A stretch of DNA of 64,000 nt from Pelobates cultripes. Its lineage: Eukaryota; Chordata; Amphibia; Anura; Pelobatidae. Position 1 is the first letter of the stretch, and the number at the start of each line of letters is the position of its first letter. Where the stretch lies: positions 123,171,671 through 123,235,670 of the forward strand of contig OW240917.1 of NCBI GenBank assembly GCA_933207985.1, written 5' to 3'. The notes under the pieces were generated by a model. It was not told the DNA's origin and searched no databases. It saw only the letters and a program-made list of their open reading frames with translations. Positions 12,103-23,721 of the stretch are shown in pieces. The position numbers and the translations under genes are program-made.

Positions 12103-14145
12103 TTTTTTTTTTTTTTGAAAGAGCATACCAAAGCAGTGCAAATAAAATTAACAAAAAGAGAAATAGCAAGAGAGTCAGACTGAATATTTCTTCACTAGAC
12201 AAGCTCTGTGAGAAACCACACTACACTGTTATTTATATTCACACTTTATATCTTTGTTACTATGTAACTATGTAACTATATTCACACTTTATATCTTTGG
12301 CTTTAGATAATCAAAACATGTATCAAAGTATACATATCAAACCTTAATTAAACAAGTTCTGTTATTTACTTCTATAAATGCTAGTAAAAAAAAAAAAAAA
12401 AACTATTCTAATGCAATCAAAGCAACCAGTTATTTATTGTAAATACAAACACCAGTCAAAATGTATTTGTCATGGTTTCAGTAAAAAAATGCACCATGGG
12501 AATCTGTAACGAAATAAAACGATATAGAAAGTGTTAGATTTTCCATTTTACTAAAGCTTTTAGCAGAGTGTTACACAGTAGGTAAATATAGAGGTGGCTT
12601 AAACATTTGTAAGTATAGTGAAAATTGGTCAAGTTTATACAATGAAAGATGCACACAAGAGATAAAGAACTCTAATGTCCATAATTACAGGAAATCATTC
12701 ATGGCTTTGCATACACTGTGTTCAAAAGGCACAATATACTGGTGCACAAATATACTGTGTAGTTTATACACCAAACGTAGTGGATATAAATCCCTACTGC
12801 TGTCTGGCAGCTGTCAGGAAAATACATTTCCAGATTTTTGGAAAACAGGTTTTTTAAATATCATTCCTTTCAGTGTTTTTCATAAATTTTATCTATTTTT
12901 TTTTTTTTTTTTTATTGAATCTGGAATATCACATAGCACATAGCAGAGGCAATACTTTAGGTAGTTTAGGTTAATGTAAAAAATAACAATGACTGATACA
13001 GGAATAAAGAAAAGATCAACTCAGTTTTTAAACACTATTAGGGTTGAAATACATTGCACTTTTGAAATACTCTCAGAGTTGAAAAACAACCCATTTTTAA
13101 AATACTCTTTTGGGTAACCAATATTAAGTGATCTCGGTAGAAACAGCCTACAGTCAGAAAGCTTAAGGCTAAAGTGGCTGGGAGAGTTAACAAGGAAACA
13201 TACACCCACAACATGCTTGTGGCCCTTCTATTTATTCTCAAGGATGACGTGTTTTAATGATCTTACATACACATTTAACAGTAGTGTTTGTAAGAACAAA
13301 CTTCACAATTGAAGAGGACGTTTTCTTAGTAGAATTGGACCATCGACACTTACAAACACAGTACAATCCTGACAACTGAGGTGACACATTCCAGTACAGA
13401 GCTCTATATTCTTGTTTGATGTTCCAATGGGCTAAGTCATAGAATGATAAATAAAGCTGATGGCAGCTGACATGTATATTATGATGACAATCGATATAAA
13501 AACCATATCTTTGGCTTAAGTTGTCTCTAACAAAGATGAGAGTTGAGATGGCAGAATCAGTACTGCAGCTGAGCATTATCAGAAAAGCCAAAAAAAGTCA
13601 AACAGTTATTTCCTTCTGTTTTTTTTTTTTTTTTTAGGCTGGTTTGCATGTGTGCCTTTTTATGCACAACAGGATATTTTATACTTGTGCAGTGCAAAAA
13701 ATGTTGATTCTTCTAAACCACTTTGGTATGCGTTTGTTGTGTTAAGAAAGCAGAATCTCGTTCATGCTGTTGTTCTGCTTAGCTGCAATTTAGTACAGAA
13801 AAATAATAATTTGAGAATGTAATTAGGGCAGCCAAAACAGCAGGACAAATAGTGTCATGACTCTGCTGACTTGCAAAAACAGCTAATATATTTCCTGGCC
13901 TACATCCACTTGAAGAGCCGCTTACCAGTGAAACGCGCGTCAGGACTTAATCTGATACCTTACCCTGCTATAAACAACTCCCTATTTGGATTTTCTCTCA
14001 ATATATATTTCCATTTATCATATACTTTGATCTTACATGATATATTTACTGAGGTTTAGGTAATGCAATTTAATACCAACTGCTGGTATTGGTTGCTGGC
14101 TAATTACAATGATCGGGTGCACTGGTGCCCGGTCAGATACTGTTG
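12103..14145. other. AT-rich spacer with homopolymer runs
   Basis: It holds poly-T at about 12103-12116, poly-A near 12388-12403, poly-T near 12897-12914 and 13619-13635, and a short duplication of 'tattcacactttatatcttt' near 12236-12298. 13905-13945 contains 'gaaacgcgcgtcagg', which recalls 'aatacgcgtcgag' near 19510; I cannot name that repeat. No gene is supported. Confidence 0.5.
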
Positions 14146-14245
14146 NNNNNNNNNNNNNNNNNNNNNNNNNNNNNNNNNNNNNNNNNNNNNNNNNNNNNNN
14201 NNNNNNNNNNNNNNNNNNNNNNNNNNNNNNNNNNNNNNNNNNNNN
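14146..14245. other. Assembly gap (100 N)
   Basis: Exactly 100 Ns, the conventional size for a gap of unknown length. Open frames running across it are meaningless. Confidence 0.99.
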
Positions 14246-14369
14246 AAACCAGACTCTGTATCAACTGTGTAATTTTCCATTTGAGTTTTGCCATGGATCC
14301 CCCTCCGGCATGCCACAGTCCAGGTGTTAGTCCCCTTGAAACAACTTTTCCATCCCTATTGTGGCCAGA

Positions 14370-14800
14370 AAGAGTCCCTGTGTGTTTTAAAATTCGCCTC
14401 CCCATTGAAGTCAATGGCGTTTCGGGCGGTTCGCCGGTTCGCGAACATTTGCGGAAGTTCGCGTTCGCCAACCGAAAATTTCGGGTTCGCGACATCACTA
14501 GTGATAGACAGTTAGACTGGATGTCATTAAACAATTTTTAGGTGCCCTCAAAGGCACAGATTTAGTCCTTACTTTATTAGCTTGAGTCCAGTTAGCCTAT
14601 ATTATTTTACTACTATATTATATTACTACTGTCAGCTCGGTAATACTGTATTTAATGATTAGAGTTGAGCGGACACCTGGATGTTCGGGTCCGGTGGGTT
14701 TGGCCGAACTTTGAAAAAAAAGTCCGGGTTCTGGCTCGAACTTGACCCTGACCTTGACCCCGAACCCCATTGAAGTCAATGGGCACCCGAACTTATGGCC
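14370..14800. repeat. Two related 'attgaagtcaatgg' repeats rich in TTCGGG/TTCGCG
   Basis: 14400-14500 ('ccattgaagtcaatgg' followed by repeated ttcg.gaac words) and 14655-14785 (the same core preceded by 'ttcgggtccggtgggtttgg') are related and in roughly inverted internal order. This looks like a dispersed repeat pair. No gene is visible. Confidence 0.5.
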
Positions 14801-15117
14801 ACAAAAATGCCTCTAAAAAACTCCTGGAAAGGGCTAGAGAGCTGCAAAAGGAAGTAAAATGGGGGGAAGGGTAGGACAAGTGCACTGCAAACAAATGTGG
14901 ATAGGGAAATCACTTAAAATAACATAAAAATTTAAAATACAGCTGAGCCATAAAATAGCACTAGATGGAATCTTTGATTTTAGCTTTGGAAGAACATAAC
15001 GCAAAATCTAAAGCATCCTGGCTGTCAGGAGGATCAACAGAATTATCCATTTGAGAGAGGGTTGGAGTGCAGGGTATTCTCTTTCATTGTTCAAACTGAG
15101 CTCAACTCCTGATACAT

Positions 15118-15457
15118 GAAGAAAAGGCCTTCACAAGCCTCTGCTATTGTGTACATAATTTATATTAAGTGACCCATAGGTTGAGGAGGCGGTGACTGTG
15201 GCAGTGGAGGAGGAGGATGAGGTAGCCAACACTGTATTTTATGTTTTTTTTATTTTATTGTGGTAGCCCACAAAATATTGGGACATACAAATAAAGAAAC
15301 ATTTGCGGCCTGCAGTGCATTTTTTGCAGTCCTGATGCATGGAGAAAAGGCCTTCACAAGCCTCTGCTAATGTGTACCTAGTTTATACTAAGTGACCCAT
15401 AGGTTGAGGAGGCGGTGACTGTGGCGGTGGAGGAGGAGGATGAGGTAGCCAACACTG

Positions 15458-15497
<40 letters not shown>

Positions 15498-15550
15498 TTA
15501 TTTTATTGGGGTAGCCCTCAAAATATTGGGACATATAAAAAAAGACAACT
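15118..15550. repeat. Tandem duplication, about 218 bp period, with (TA)n run
   Basis: 'aaaaggccttcacaagcctc' and the following sequence through 'ggtagccaacactg' and 'aaaatattgggacata' occur at about 15120-15335 and again at 15338-15540. The second copy has gained a (TA)n microsatellite at about 15462-15494. Confidence 0.85.
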
Positions 15551-15592
15551 CTGTTCCGCAGAGTAGCCATTGACATTATAGTTGCACAGGAA

Positions 15593-15910
15593 CTTTGTTG
15601 ACTCTAGAGAACCTCGGGCAAATCGCACATCCCCGTGGCGGCGACTTTGCATGCGGATGTCATCCATATCAACTTTCTATGCCAGTTTCTGCGCCTACCA
15701 TGGTGACCATGGGTAACGGGGAATCAGGGTTCCATTCCTTACAGGGACCCTGAGAAAAGGCTACCATATGCAAAGAAGGCAAATGACCCACTCCCGACGC
15801 AGTAAGATAGTGACGACAAATAACAATACAGGACACTTTAGAGGCCCTGTAATTGTAATGAGTCCACTTGAAATCCTTTAACTCTGATCAATTGGAGGGA
15901 AGTCTGGTGC
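15593..15910 (+). pseudogene. 18S rRNA pseudogene fragment (roughly nt 300-600 of 18S)
   Basis: Conserved 18S words occur in the correct order: 'gactctagagaacctcggg', 'ccccgtggcggcgac', 'tatcaactttc', 'cctaccatggtgacca', 'cggggaatcagggttc', 'cactcccgacgc', 'aataacaatacaggac', 'gaggccctgtaattg', 'atcctttaac' and 'ggagggaagtctggtgc'. Many substitutions and small deletions show it is not a functional gene. No 18S similarity continues past 'tctggtgc'. Confidence 0.88.
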
Positions 15911-16128
15911 AGAGCCACTGACCCGTGCGTGCTGCAGCTGAATCTCCACTATTGACAGCTGCTGCTCGCAAAGTCTCATGAGGCGGTGAACGGGAAGGCC
16001 GAAGTTACGCTGCAGTGCAGACAGGCAAACAGCAGCAGAGAGACAACACCAAAGCGTGCACAGCCACTACAGTGAATGTCACATACTGACAGTGTCTGGG
16101 TCCTGGTCTCCAGACTGCCCACCTGACT

Positions 16129-16250
16129 GTGAAACTACGAATGGATCATTAAATCTGGATCCAAGTCTATTTTGGATCCTTTGATCACTACATATATTAC
16201 TTGGATAACTGGTAATTCTTGAGCTAATACATGCCGATGAGCGCTAGGGG
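16129..16250 (+). pseudogene. 18S rRNA pseudogene fragment (roughly nt 80-200 of 18S), out of order
   Basis: 'gtgaaactacgaatggatca', 'cctttgatcactac', 'tacttggataact', 'ggtaattcttgagctaatac' and 'atgccgatgagcgct' match the 5' part of 18S. This segment should precede the one at 15593-15910 but lies about 220 bp downstream on the same strand. The spacer between them shows no rRNA similarity that I recognise. Confidence 0.85.
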
Positions 16251-17200
16251 ACGGCCGCTCTGCTTTTGCACCCTGCTCCCTCATATGCTGTGCTGGTGCC
16301 TCTGTGCCACAGCGCCTCTTCCTCCAAACTGCACATGTCATTCGAATGACCTTGATTCCATGTGGGGTCTAGGACCTCATCATCCTCCACATCATCTTCC
16401 ACCCACACCTCAACCTTGCCCTCCTTGCCGGTATGCACCCTGCAGAAAGCCACAGCAGTTGGCACCTGTGTCTTTCCAGCATGTAAAGTCTGCAAAGGAC
16501 ATATGAAAATTGTTTTAGATTTTCCTCCAGGCAACAGTTTTCCCTATAAACTGACCTCTCAGTTTGACTTGTGAGGGTATTGCCCCAGAATTACAATATT
16601 GTTGAAGTACCTCTTAGCTATTGATCACTGGTTTAAATATAGCAGCTTGTTATCTGGTAGTTTCTAGTGTAGAAAATATCAATTTGTTTTCTATCACTTA
16701 GATCTGTGTAACAAGTTTTGTAGGTGTGAAACAATATTACAAGTGACCGATGTAAATTCGAATCAAAGTTCCATTTGCAAAAAAAATTCTCGCCCATCTT
16801 CTGTGGGTTATTTCATTTTTAAGATGTAGACTTATTGTATCACACTAGCCATGCACAGGTAGATTGTCTGGCACATTGTTTTGGTGTTTGGTTTTTAACT
16901 TTGTAGTTGTGTCTTTACACAATATAGAAATGTATATTAATGCTTCTGTATATGAAGCGATCACAATAACACTTATTTTTTAACTCTTTTTAAAAAAATC
17001 AGGCTAAACAAAAATTGGTAATTAACAATATGACATCTGAAAAGCACATGACAGGATGCTGTATGATTTAAAATAAAAAGAACACACTACATGAAGGTTC
17101 TGTTCACTAGAGTGTTTAGTCATGAATGTAACCAGTAAAACTTTGTTGTTTACAGCCACTGGTTGGCCCATACATCTTTTAAAACTTTGTTGTAGCATGA
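16251..17200. other. Spacer, no gene recognised
   Basis: The overlapping short open frames at 16231-16574 show no known motif. The rest is AT-rich. Confidence 0.5.
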
Positions 17201-17204
17201 CTTG

Positions 17205-18600
17205 TAGATATGAAGAGCAGGCCCCAAAATGAACTATTTATCAGTTTAGCACCAAAACAATTAGAATGTTTACCACTGCGCAGTAAGTGCTGTATTAGAC
17301 GCTTCTATTTGACTCTCAGATTTAAAGAACAGGCCCCAAAAAATACTGATTAGCAGATTAGCACCCAGAAAATAAGAATGTTTACCACTGTGCAGTAAGC
17401 GCACTATTTGACGCTTCTATTTGACTCTCAGATATGAAGTGCACCGCAGGCCCCAAAATGTACTATTTAGCAGATTAGCAGCAAAACAATTAGAATGTTT
17501 ACAAGTGCGCAGTAAGCACACTATTAGACGCTTCGATTTGACTCTCAGATATGAAGAACAGCCCCCAAAATGTACTATTTAGCAGATTAGCAGCAAAACA
17601 ATTAGAATGTTTACAAGTGCGCAGTAAGCACACTATTAGACGCTTCGATTTGACTCTAAGATATGAAGAACAGCCCCCAAAATGTACTATTTAGCAGATT
17701 AGCAGCAAAACAATTAGAATGTTTACAAGTGCGCAGTAAACGCACTATTTGACGCTTCTATTTGACTCTCAGATATGAAGTAAACATCCCAAATATACTA
17801 TTTAGCGCCCCAAAAAATTGACTTTTTAAAACTTCAATGTAAGCAGCAGATTAGCAACAAAACAATTAAAATGTTTACAAGTGTGCAGTAAGCACACTAT
17901 TTGACGCTTCTATTTGACTCTTAGATATGAAGTGCACCGCAGGCCCCAAAATGTACTATTTAGCAGTTTAGCACCAAAACAATTAGAATGTTTACCACTG
18001 CGCAGTAAGCGCACTATTAAACGCCTCTATTTGACTCTCAGATATGAAGAACAGGCCCCAAAATGTACTAGTTAGCAGTTTAGCAGCAAAACAATTAGAA
18101 TGTTTACAATTGTGCTGTAACCGCAGTATTAGACGCTTCTATTTGACTCTAAGATATGAAGTGCACGCTCCAAAATGTACTATTTAGCAGATTAGCAGCA
18201 AAACAATTAGAATGTTTACAAGTGTGCAGTAAGCGCAGTATTAGACACTTCTATTTGACTCTCAGATATGAAGAACAGGCCCCAAAATGTACTATTTAGC
18301 AATTTAGCACCAAAAGAATTAGAATGTTTACCACTGCGCAGAAAGCGCAGTATTAGACGCTTCGATTTGACTCTCAGATATGAAGAACAGGCCCCAAAAT
18401 GTACTATTTCGCAGATTAGCACCCAGAAAATAAGAATGTTTACCACTGCGCTGTAAGCACACTATGAGATGCTTCGATTTGACTCAGATATGAAGTGCAC
18501 CCCATTAAAATACTATTTAGCAATTTAGAACCCCCCCAAAAATTTAAGTTTTAAAACTACAATATGACAGCAGTATTTGATGCTTCTATTTGACTCTCTA
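17205..18600. repeat. Satellite-like tandem array, about 112-115 bp period
   Basis: The word 'atttgactctcagat' (with variants) recurs near 17311, 17424, 17540, 17652, 17765, 17917, 18031, 18145, 18257, 18369, 18480 and 18587. Each unit also contains 'ccccaaaatgtactattta', 'caattagaatgtttac' and 'tgcgcagtaagc'. About twelve copies are present; the one near 17765-17917 is enlarged by some 40 bp. The array degrades at both ends. Confidence 0.93.
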
Positions 18601-20324
18601 TGTGACTGACTGCCCTGATTCTATGGAATTGCTCTGCACACTTAAATGGAGTGCACCTCTACATTTCCCCTGTATTGTACTGAGGGTGGAGTGACTGCTT
18701 CTGCGGTTCAGGCACAACGAAGAATTCAACTATACAGCCTTTATTACCTAATTATTGATGTTGATCGCTACTATAGCTCATTATACTGAATATATTTACA
18801 AATATCTTCAAGATTCAGATAAACTGAACTTCATTACTCAATTACTGTTAATTAACTATAATTAATTTTAAACTTTTTCAGAGATTTAAGACACTTTGAT
18901 ACCATACAACTTATCACACGAGTATTATCACAATGAAGAGATAATGGTATACATTATGGTAATTAACATTCATGTGTACTTCATTCCCGGTTACACGTCA
19001 TTTAAATTTCTAATTTTCAATTTTGGTCTCAATATGTATGATACCCGTAATCCTGTAATGAACAGACCTTTAAGTTACTATAATTTTTATGATAACTCAA
19101 CAATGCAGTGTATAGTATGTCACTGATGCGTATTGGTAATTCTAGAGACCGGCAAACTCCAAAGGAACAACTGACAGGGAGCTAGTAGAAATCGATTTTC
19201 ATGACCGTATTCATTATTCCCATATTGTACATGTCCACATGAATGTTTTAACCATTATGTACTATTTAAATGTATTTTAACAAACTATTCCTGTTTTGTA
19301 TGTATTCCTTTACTTCCACCTCATTAAATCCACCCTTTTTTAGCATCTGATACATCTGCAAAGACGTGCTTCTAAACAACCGCTTAGTTGACAAGCCCCA
19401 CTAGCGATTAATTAACCAATGGCAACATTGACGGTTGGGTTTAAAAACGGGTTTACCTCCTCATTGCCTTCAGCACCCCTGATGATCCCGGCGACGGTTG
19501 CTGGGTAAAATACGCGTCGAGTGTATACTCTGGAGCTTTCTTAGTGGGGGGTCTTTTACACGTATGATTTATATCTCACCTTACTACTCCCCCCTCCTGG
19601 GGCTCCATTAGATCTCTCTAAGAACGAGATGTATTTTTTTATCTGGATTTTGTCTTAATTATTTGAAAATAATTTTTAGGGTACTAATATATATTTTGTC
19701 ATTTTTGTTGAAGAGATTCCTTGTTTTAGTGACATAAAGGGAGTCTATTTTTCCTTTTTATATTTATTTTTCTCTCATTGACCTAAGAGTGTTGTAAAGA
19801 TTTTGTGGTCTTTTTCTTTTTCTTATTCTTTCTATATTCTCAATCCACATAGGATGCAGCTATTGTACAGGCACGAATATGTGATAATACAATATACGTG
19901 ACAAGCTGTTATTTGAAACAGTAGTGTGGTCTCTAGTGGACTAAGGGTTTTGTATTTAATAAGCCTACAGGATGTATTTTAAATTAGAGTAGAGTTAGAT
20001 GGGGTAGCCTATGCTATGTTCCTCTTGCCATTTGAGGACTGGGCGTGTATGTATGCTACTGTAGCAGGACTAGAGGCGATTTGTAATGAAGGTTGAAGAG
20101 TCAGGTAAGTGGGTGAGTGGTGGAGGGGGATTAAGAGGAGTATAACCCCTCTGGCAGTAGGTGTTTGAAGGGAAGAGATGGGCCCTGAAGGGTTTTCCAT
20201 ATGGTAACATAGTAGTGGTAATAGTTACATATTTTAAGGTTATTGTATACAAAAAAAAAAAGAATATAAGGAAACCACACTAAACAAACTAAGCATAACA
20301 AGATAAATGCTGTTGGTCAGTTAC
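18601..20324. other. AT-rich spacer, no gene seen
   Basis: The sequence around 19460-19530 ('gatgatcccggcgacgg', 'aatacgcgtcgag') looks like a piece of a dispersed repeat that I cannot name. The open frames are short and without motifs. Confidence 0.45.
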
Positions 20325-21509
20325 AGTTCAGGGGACCGCTGAGGTTGCTGGAATTCCTCTCAGTGCCACTAGCACAAGTGGGCGAACCCTCGTGGGGTCC
20401 CATACAGTCAACTGTGTGGCTGGAGCTGTGGGCAGTGATCCTTCTGAATCAGCAGACAGCCCGATCTTCTGCAGTGTGTCAGAAATTTCCAATGCCTTCA
20501 AGACCTTTAATGTCCCAGAGCCGTGGGGGATCAGGAGACTTCTTGGGGCTCTCCACTTGTAAGGCATTTTATGCTTTATCAGTTCCACAGTTAAAGGTCT
20601 AAGGGACCTGCGCTATTCCAGGGTTGGTCTAAATAAAGCTGGGAAGAATGCCAGCTGATGTTCTTCGAAGCTACTAAGCAACTTACTGCAAATGGCGGTC
20701 ATAAATGCCTGCTTGTCAGGGCCATTTTGAAAGTGGATTATTACATCCCTGTTCACCTCTGTTGCACTTGCCGGGGGCATTGTGAGTCTGTAACAGCCAT
20801 CTACGGTAATCAATTTACCCTGTTTGGCAGAAAATAGCTTTGTAAGGAGCCACCGTATCAGGTGAGGAATCTCTGCTGCAGCAATGTGGTTTGGAAGGCC
20901 ATGCACCTTTACAATCTTCCATCTTCTCCTATCTTCCATTGCTGCCATACGGTAGTGAATTTGGCCTGATCGCGCTGTAGCACCATTATCTACTGTTCTA
21001 GGTTGGTTAGCCGTGTTTCGTGGGCAGAAAGGTCACCTCTGTGTCATGTAGGCAGACCGAGATTCTGTTGATCTCTTTTTTAAACGATGAGATGTCTGCC
21101 TCAATATTGTGACGTAGGTCATCCAGTAGATCATTCAGGGTACCCTCCCTGCAGTTTGTTCTGGGGTCTCATTAGCTTTCTTGTCTCTGGTCTGCACCCC
21201 AAACTCCCTCAGATCAATTAGGGACATTTCGCTGGAAGAGCACGACGGCCCATCTGAGAGGTACCATGAAAGGCCTTGTGGAGCTTTGGGGCCTCCATAG
21301 CAGATCGCCGATATTGGTGGTAGACGGGGGCCTGTCTGACCTAGATTTCTTGCTCTTGTGCCCCATAGTAAAGGGCAGCTGCTGCTCATTTCAAGAAGCT
21401 TTTTTGTGTTCTTTTGCAGTGTGAACACCAGTTTAGTGGGAAGTTTAGCCGGAGCACCTGTAGGACACGTCTGATCAGTTAGGCAGCTGCAACTGCCTCC
21501 ACTCCTCAA
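20325..21509 (-). pseudogene. L1/Tx1-type ORF1 protein relic
   Basis: Read on the minus strand, the piece at 20948-20613 contains 'RRWKIVKVHGLPNHIAAAEI' then 'RDVIIHFQNGPDKQAF', the pattern of the RRM and C-terminal domain of L1 ORF1p (an RNA-binding chaperone). The upstream stretch 21130-20990, in shifted frames, gives 'NDLLDDLRHNIEADISSFKK', typical of the preceding coiled coil. The N-terminal piece at 21509-21135 is probably the basic leader. Several frame changes and stops make it dead. No matching ORF2 follows directly, so this is a partial copy. It may or may not belong to the same family as the L1 at 49-52.7 kb. Confidence 0.6.
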
Positions 21510-22519
21510 CCCACCCCCCCCCTTTTGTGGTCTATTTCTCAGTCTTCTTTTTATTTTTTATTTATCCATCTGACAATATTTAATTTATAGAGTATTTTCA
21601 TTTATAATTTCTATGTCATTCTTACAAATATGTTTATATGTAAATTTATTCTATTTAATGAGATTTATAATATCACTTTTTTATATATTTATTTTTTTTA
21701 ATAGTTTTTTGTTTAACAGATTTTTCATCAATCTGTTTTTTGTCACCCATTTAATTATTTTTATGCAAAAGCCAAAGCATTTTTGTGAAATATCTATTAC
21801 CAGCAGGTTATTTATTGTTTGATATGTGCAATAATTGCTTATTTGTATAATAATAACAATGATAATGTGCTACAGCCCTCAGGACATTTAAAGGTTTATA
21901 GCCTGGTACAAATATGATAATAACATTGAGCCATGACATTCAGGGTAATTAAGGGTTTACAGCCTGGTATACATAGAAACTTTGTGCTTAATAGCCATAT
22001 GAATAGGATGATTTCCTCTTATGAACTGATCTTGGTTATCATAAAAAGCATAAAGCTACATCCAGTCGCAAGTGCTTGGAAGCAAAGCATGGTGGAATAC
22101 ACAGCGATCAGCAGTGGAACACACGCAGCAGTTCAGCAAGTGACAAATTACAACAGCAGTGCCAGATCTCCCTCCAATCCATCTAGAAGTAAGGAGAAGA
22201 GGAGTGACCAGTGCTGATGGAAGTTGGACTCCACTTGATGTGCCTGACTATCTTGGGACACTTGTGTATGTATTTTACTCTTTTTTAAATTATTTAATAA
22301 AGTGTAATATAGAGAACTATGGCTCTGCTCTATTTCTTATTGGGATTGATGTTATCCTGGCAGTGTCTGGACATTTCCTATTTTAGTGGTCTATGGATTC
22401 CAAAAGGAACCAGAAGCATCTTTTACCAGTACTTTGTTTTTTTATCTACAATAAATTGTGCTTCAAAGTCCGGTACTACAGTATTACAGCTGATTCAGAG
22501 GGCCTCCAACTACATAAAT
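21510..22519. other. AT-rich spacer, no gene seen
   Basis: There is a small direct duplication ('ggtttatagcctggtaca' and 'ggtttacagcctggtata', about 21893-21971). The rest lacks recognisable features up to the outer LTR element. Confidence 0.5.
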
Positions 22520-22555
22520 AGCAGTGTGAAGAAATGCCTTTTTTTTGTTACTGTA

Positions 22556-23648
22556 TGTTACGACACGTACCGTCGGGTAGATGAAGCCGCCGTTTAGGCA
22601 ATAATCCCCTTCTCCAGAAATGCAGTTTAAATCCAGCCGATCGCCAAACTCCCGAACGAAGTCCACGAACACGGCAACTCCCGAACAGCCAGCCAGTCGA
22701 ACGCCTTCCACAGCTAGAAATAACGAAAGCGCTGTCCCAGTAATAATTCCCCCACAAACGAGACCAAGCTCCGTCTTGAGGGTCAAATGAAGTTCTCTTT
22801 AATGGGGGCTACCTGCCCGGTATTTATGCAGGTCTCCACAAGGTGGACACTCCCCGAGGGGACCTTGTGGAAGACTGTAAAATATGTTATACAGTAGCCA
22901 ATCGCAGTGGCTTCAATAATAGCCCTTCCCATCTTACCCACAAATCCGTCTTCTCTACCCTGGAGATAATTAGGAAGAAACCTAATTATCTCCCAAGGTA
23001 GAGACAATCGCCATTTTAGCTTACAGTAACAAAAATACATTAAAATACATAACGACAGAAATACCGAATGCATATGGTTCGTGTAACGTATCCCCAGACA
23101 GCCTGGATCTGAGGGCATGTTTTCACCGAACAGCGCTCAGATCCGATGTATCTAGTCGAATCGCCATGGAGTCAAAGTCTTTCACCAGTCCTTCGGTATA
23201 CGAATGACTCCATGGGATGGCTGTCGGGGTAAAAGTCCATACGAATGAATAAAACTCCCGAACGACCGACGTTCGCATGCCTTGTCGAAAAGGAAGGTAG
23301 GCAGCAGCTTTTCAGCGGTGTTCGGTAGTTTAAGTGTCCGTTTTTAGTTCCATACAGTTTGTACCGAACACCGCTCTGTGTTCGTATGTCCCAAAATGGC
23401 CGCTGCCTCGTGGTCGACATGCGAACGACGACCACCCGTACGAATGGAATGGAGAGGTGTCTGCGGTTAACCACAACGTTCTAATTGGGGCCAAGAGGTT
23501 AACCAGCAGCACACTCCTCTCCTGGGTGGTCGTTCGTTCGGTAGTTTCAATCGGCATTTTGCAAATTGCACGAACGGGGTTATATGAACAGGCAATTCCG
23601 CGAACAAAGGGAAACAGACGAACCAACAATGCAGATGAATCTGTCACA
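22556..23648 (-). repeat. Inner element, 3' LTR
   Basis: It runs from TGTTACGACACG to GTCACA on the plus strand (TGTGAC...GTAACA on the coding strand). It is almost identical to 27319-28401. The extra 10 bp lies near 22750 ('ccccacaaac'). Confidence 0.95.
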
Positions 23649-23662
23649 CGGCTCCCCCCCTG
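23649..23662 (-). other. Inner element, probable polypurine tract
   Basis: On the coding strand the bases just before the 3' LTR read 'acaggggggagccg', a purine run in the position expected for the plus-strand primer. Confidence 0.6.
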
Positions 23663-23721
23663 TGGGACACTCCGGCAGACCCGGCTTGACCCTTTAGCGG
23701 GTCAACGTGGGGATGACCGGA

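Noticed and set aside
14063..14541. Open frames through the N run
   Set aside because: They cross an assembly gap of unknown length.
15593..16250. Functional rRNA gene
   Set aside because: The fragments are mutated, incomplete and in the wrong order.
17205..18600. CRISPR-like regular repeats
   Set aside because: The units are contiguous degenerate copies of about 115 bp without unique spacers; this is a satellite.
13905..19530. 'acgcg(c)gtc' words near 13930 and 19510 as one named element
   Set aside because: The shared words are too short and I could not find common ends.
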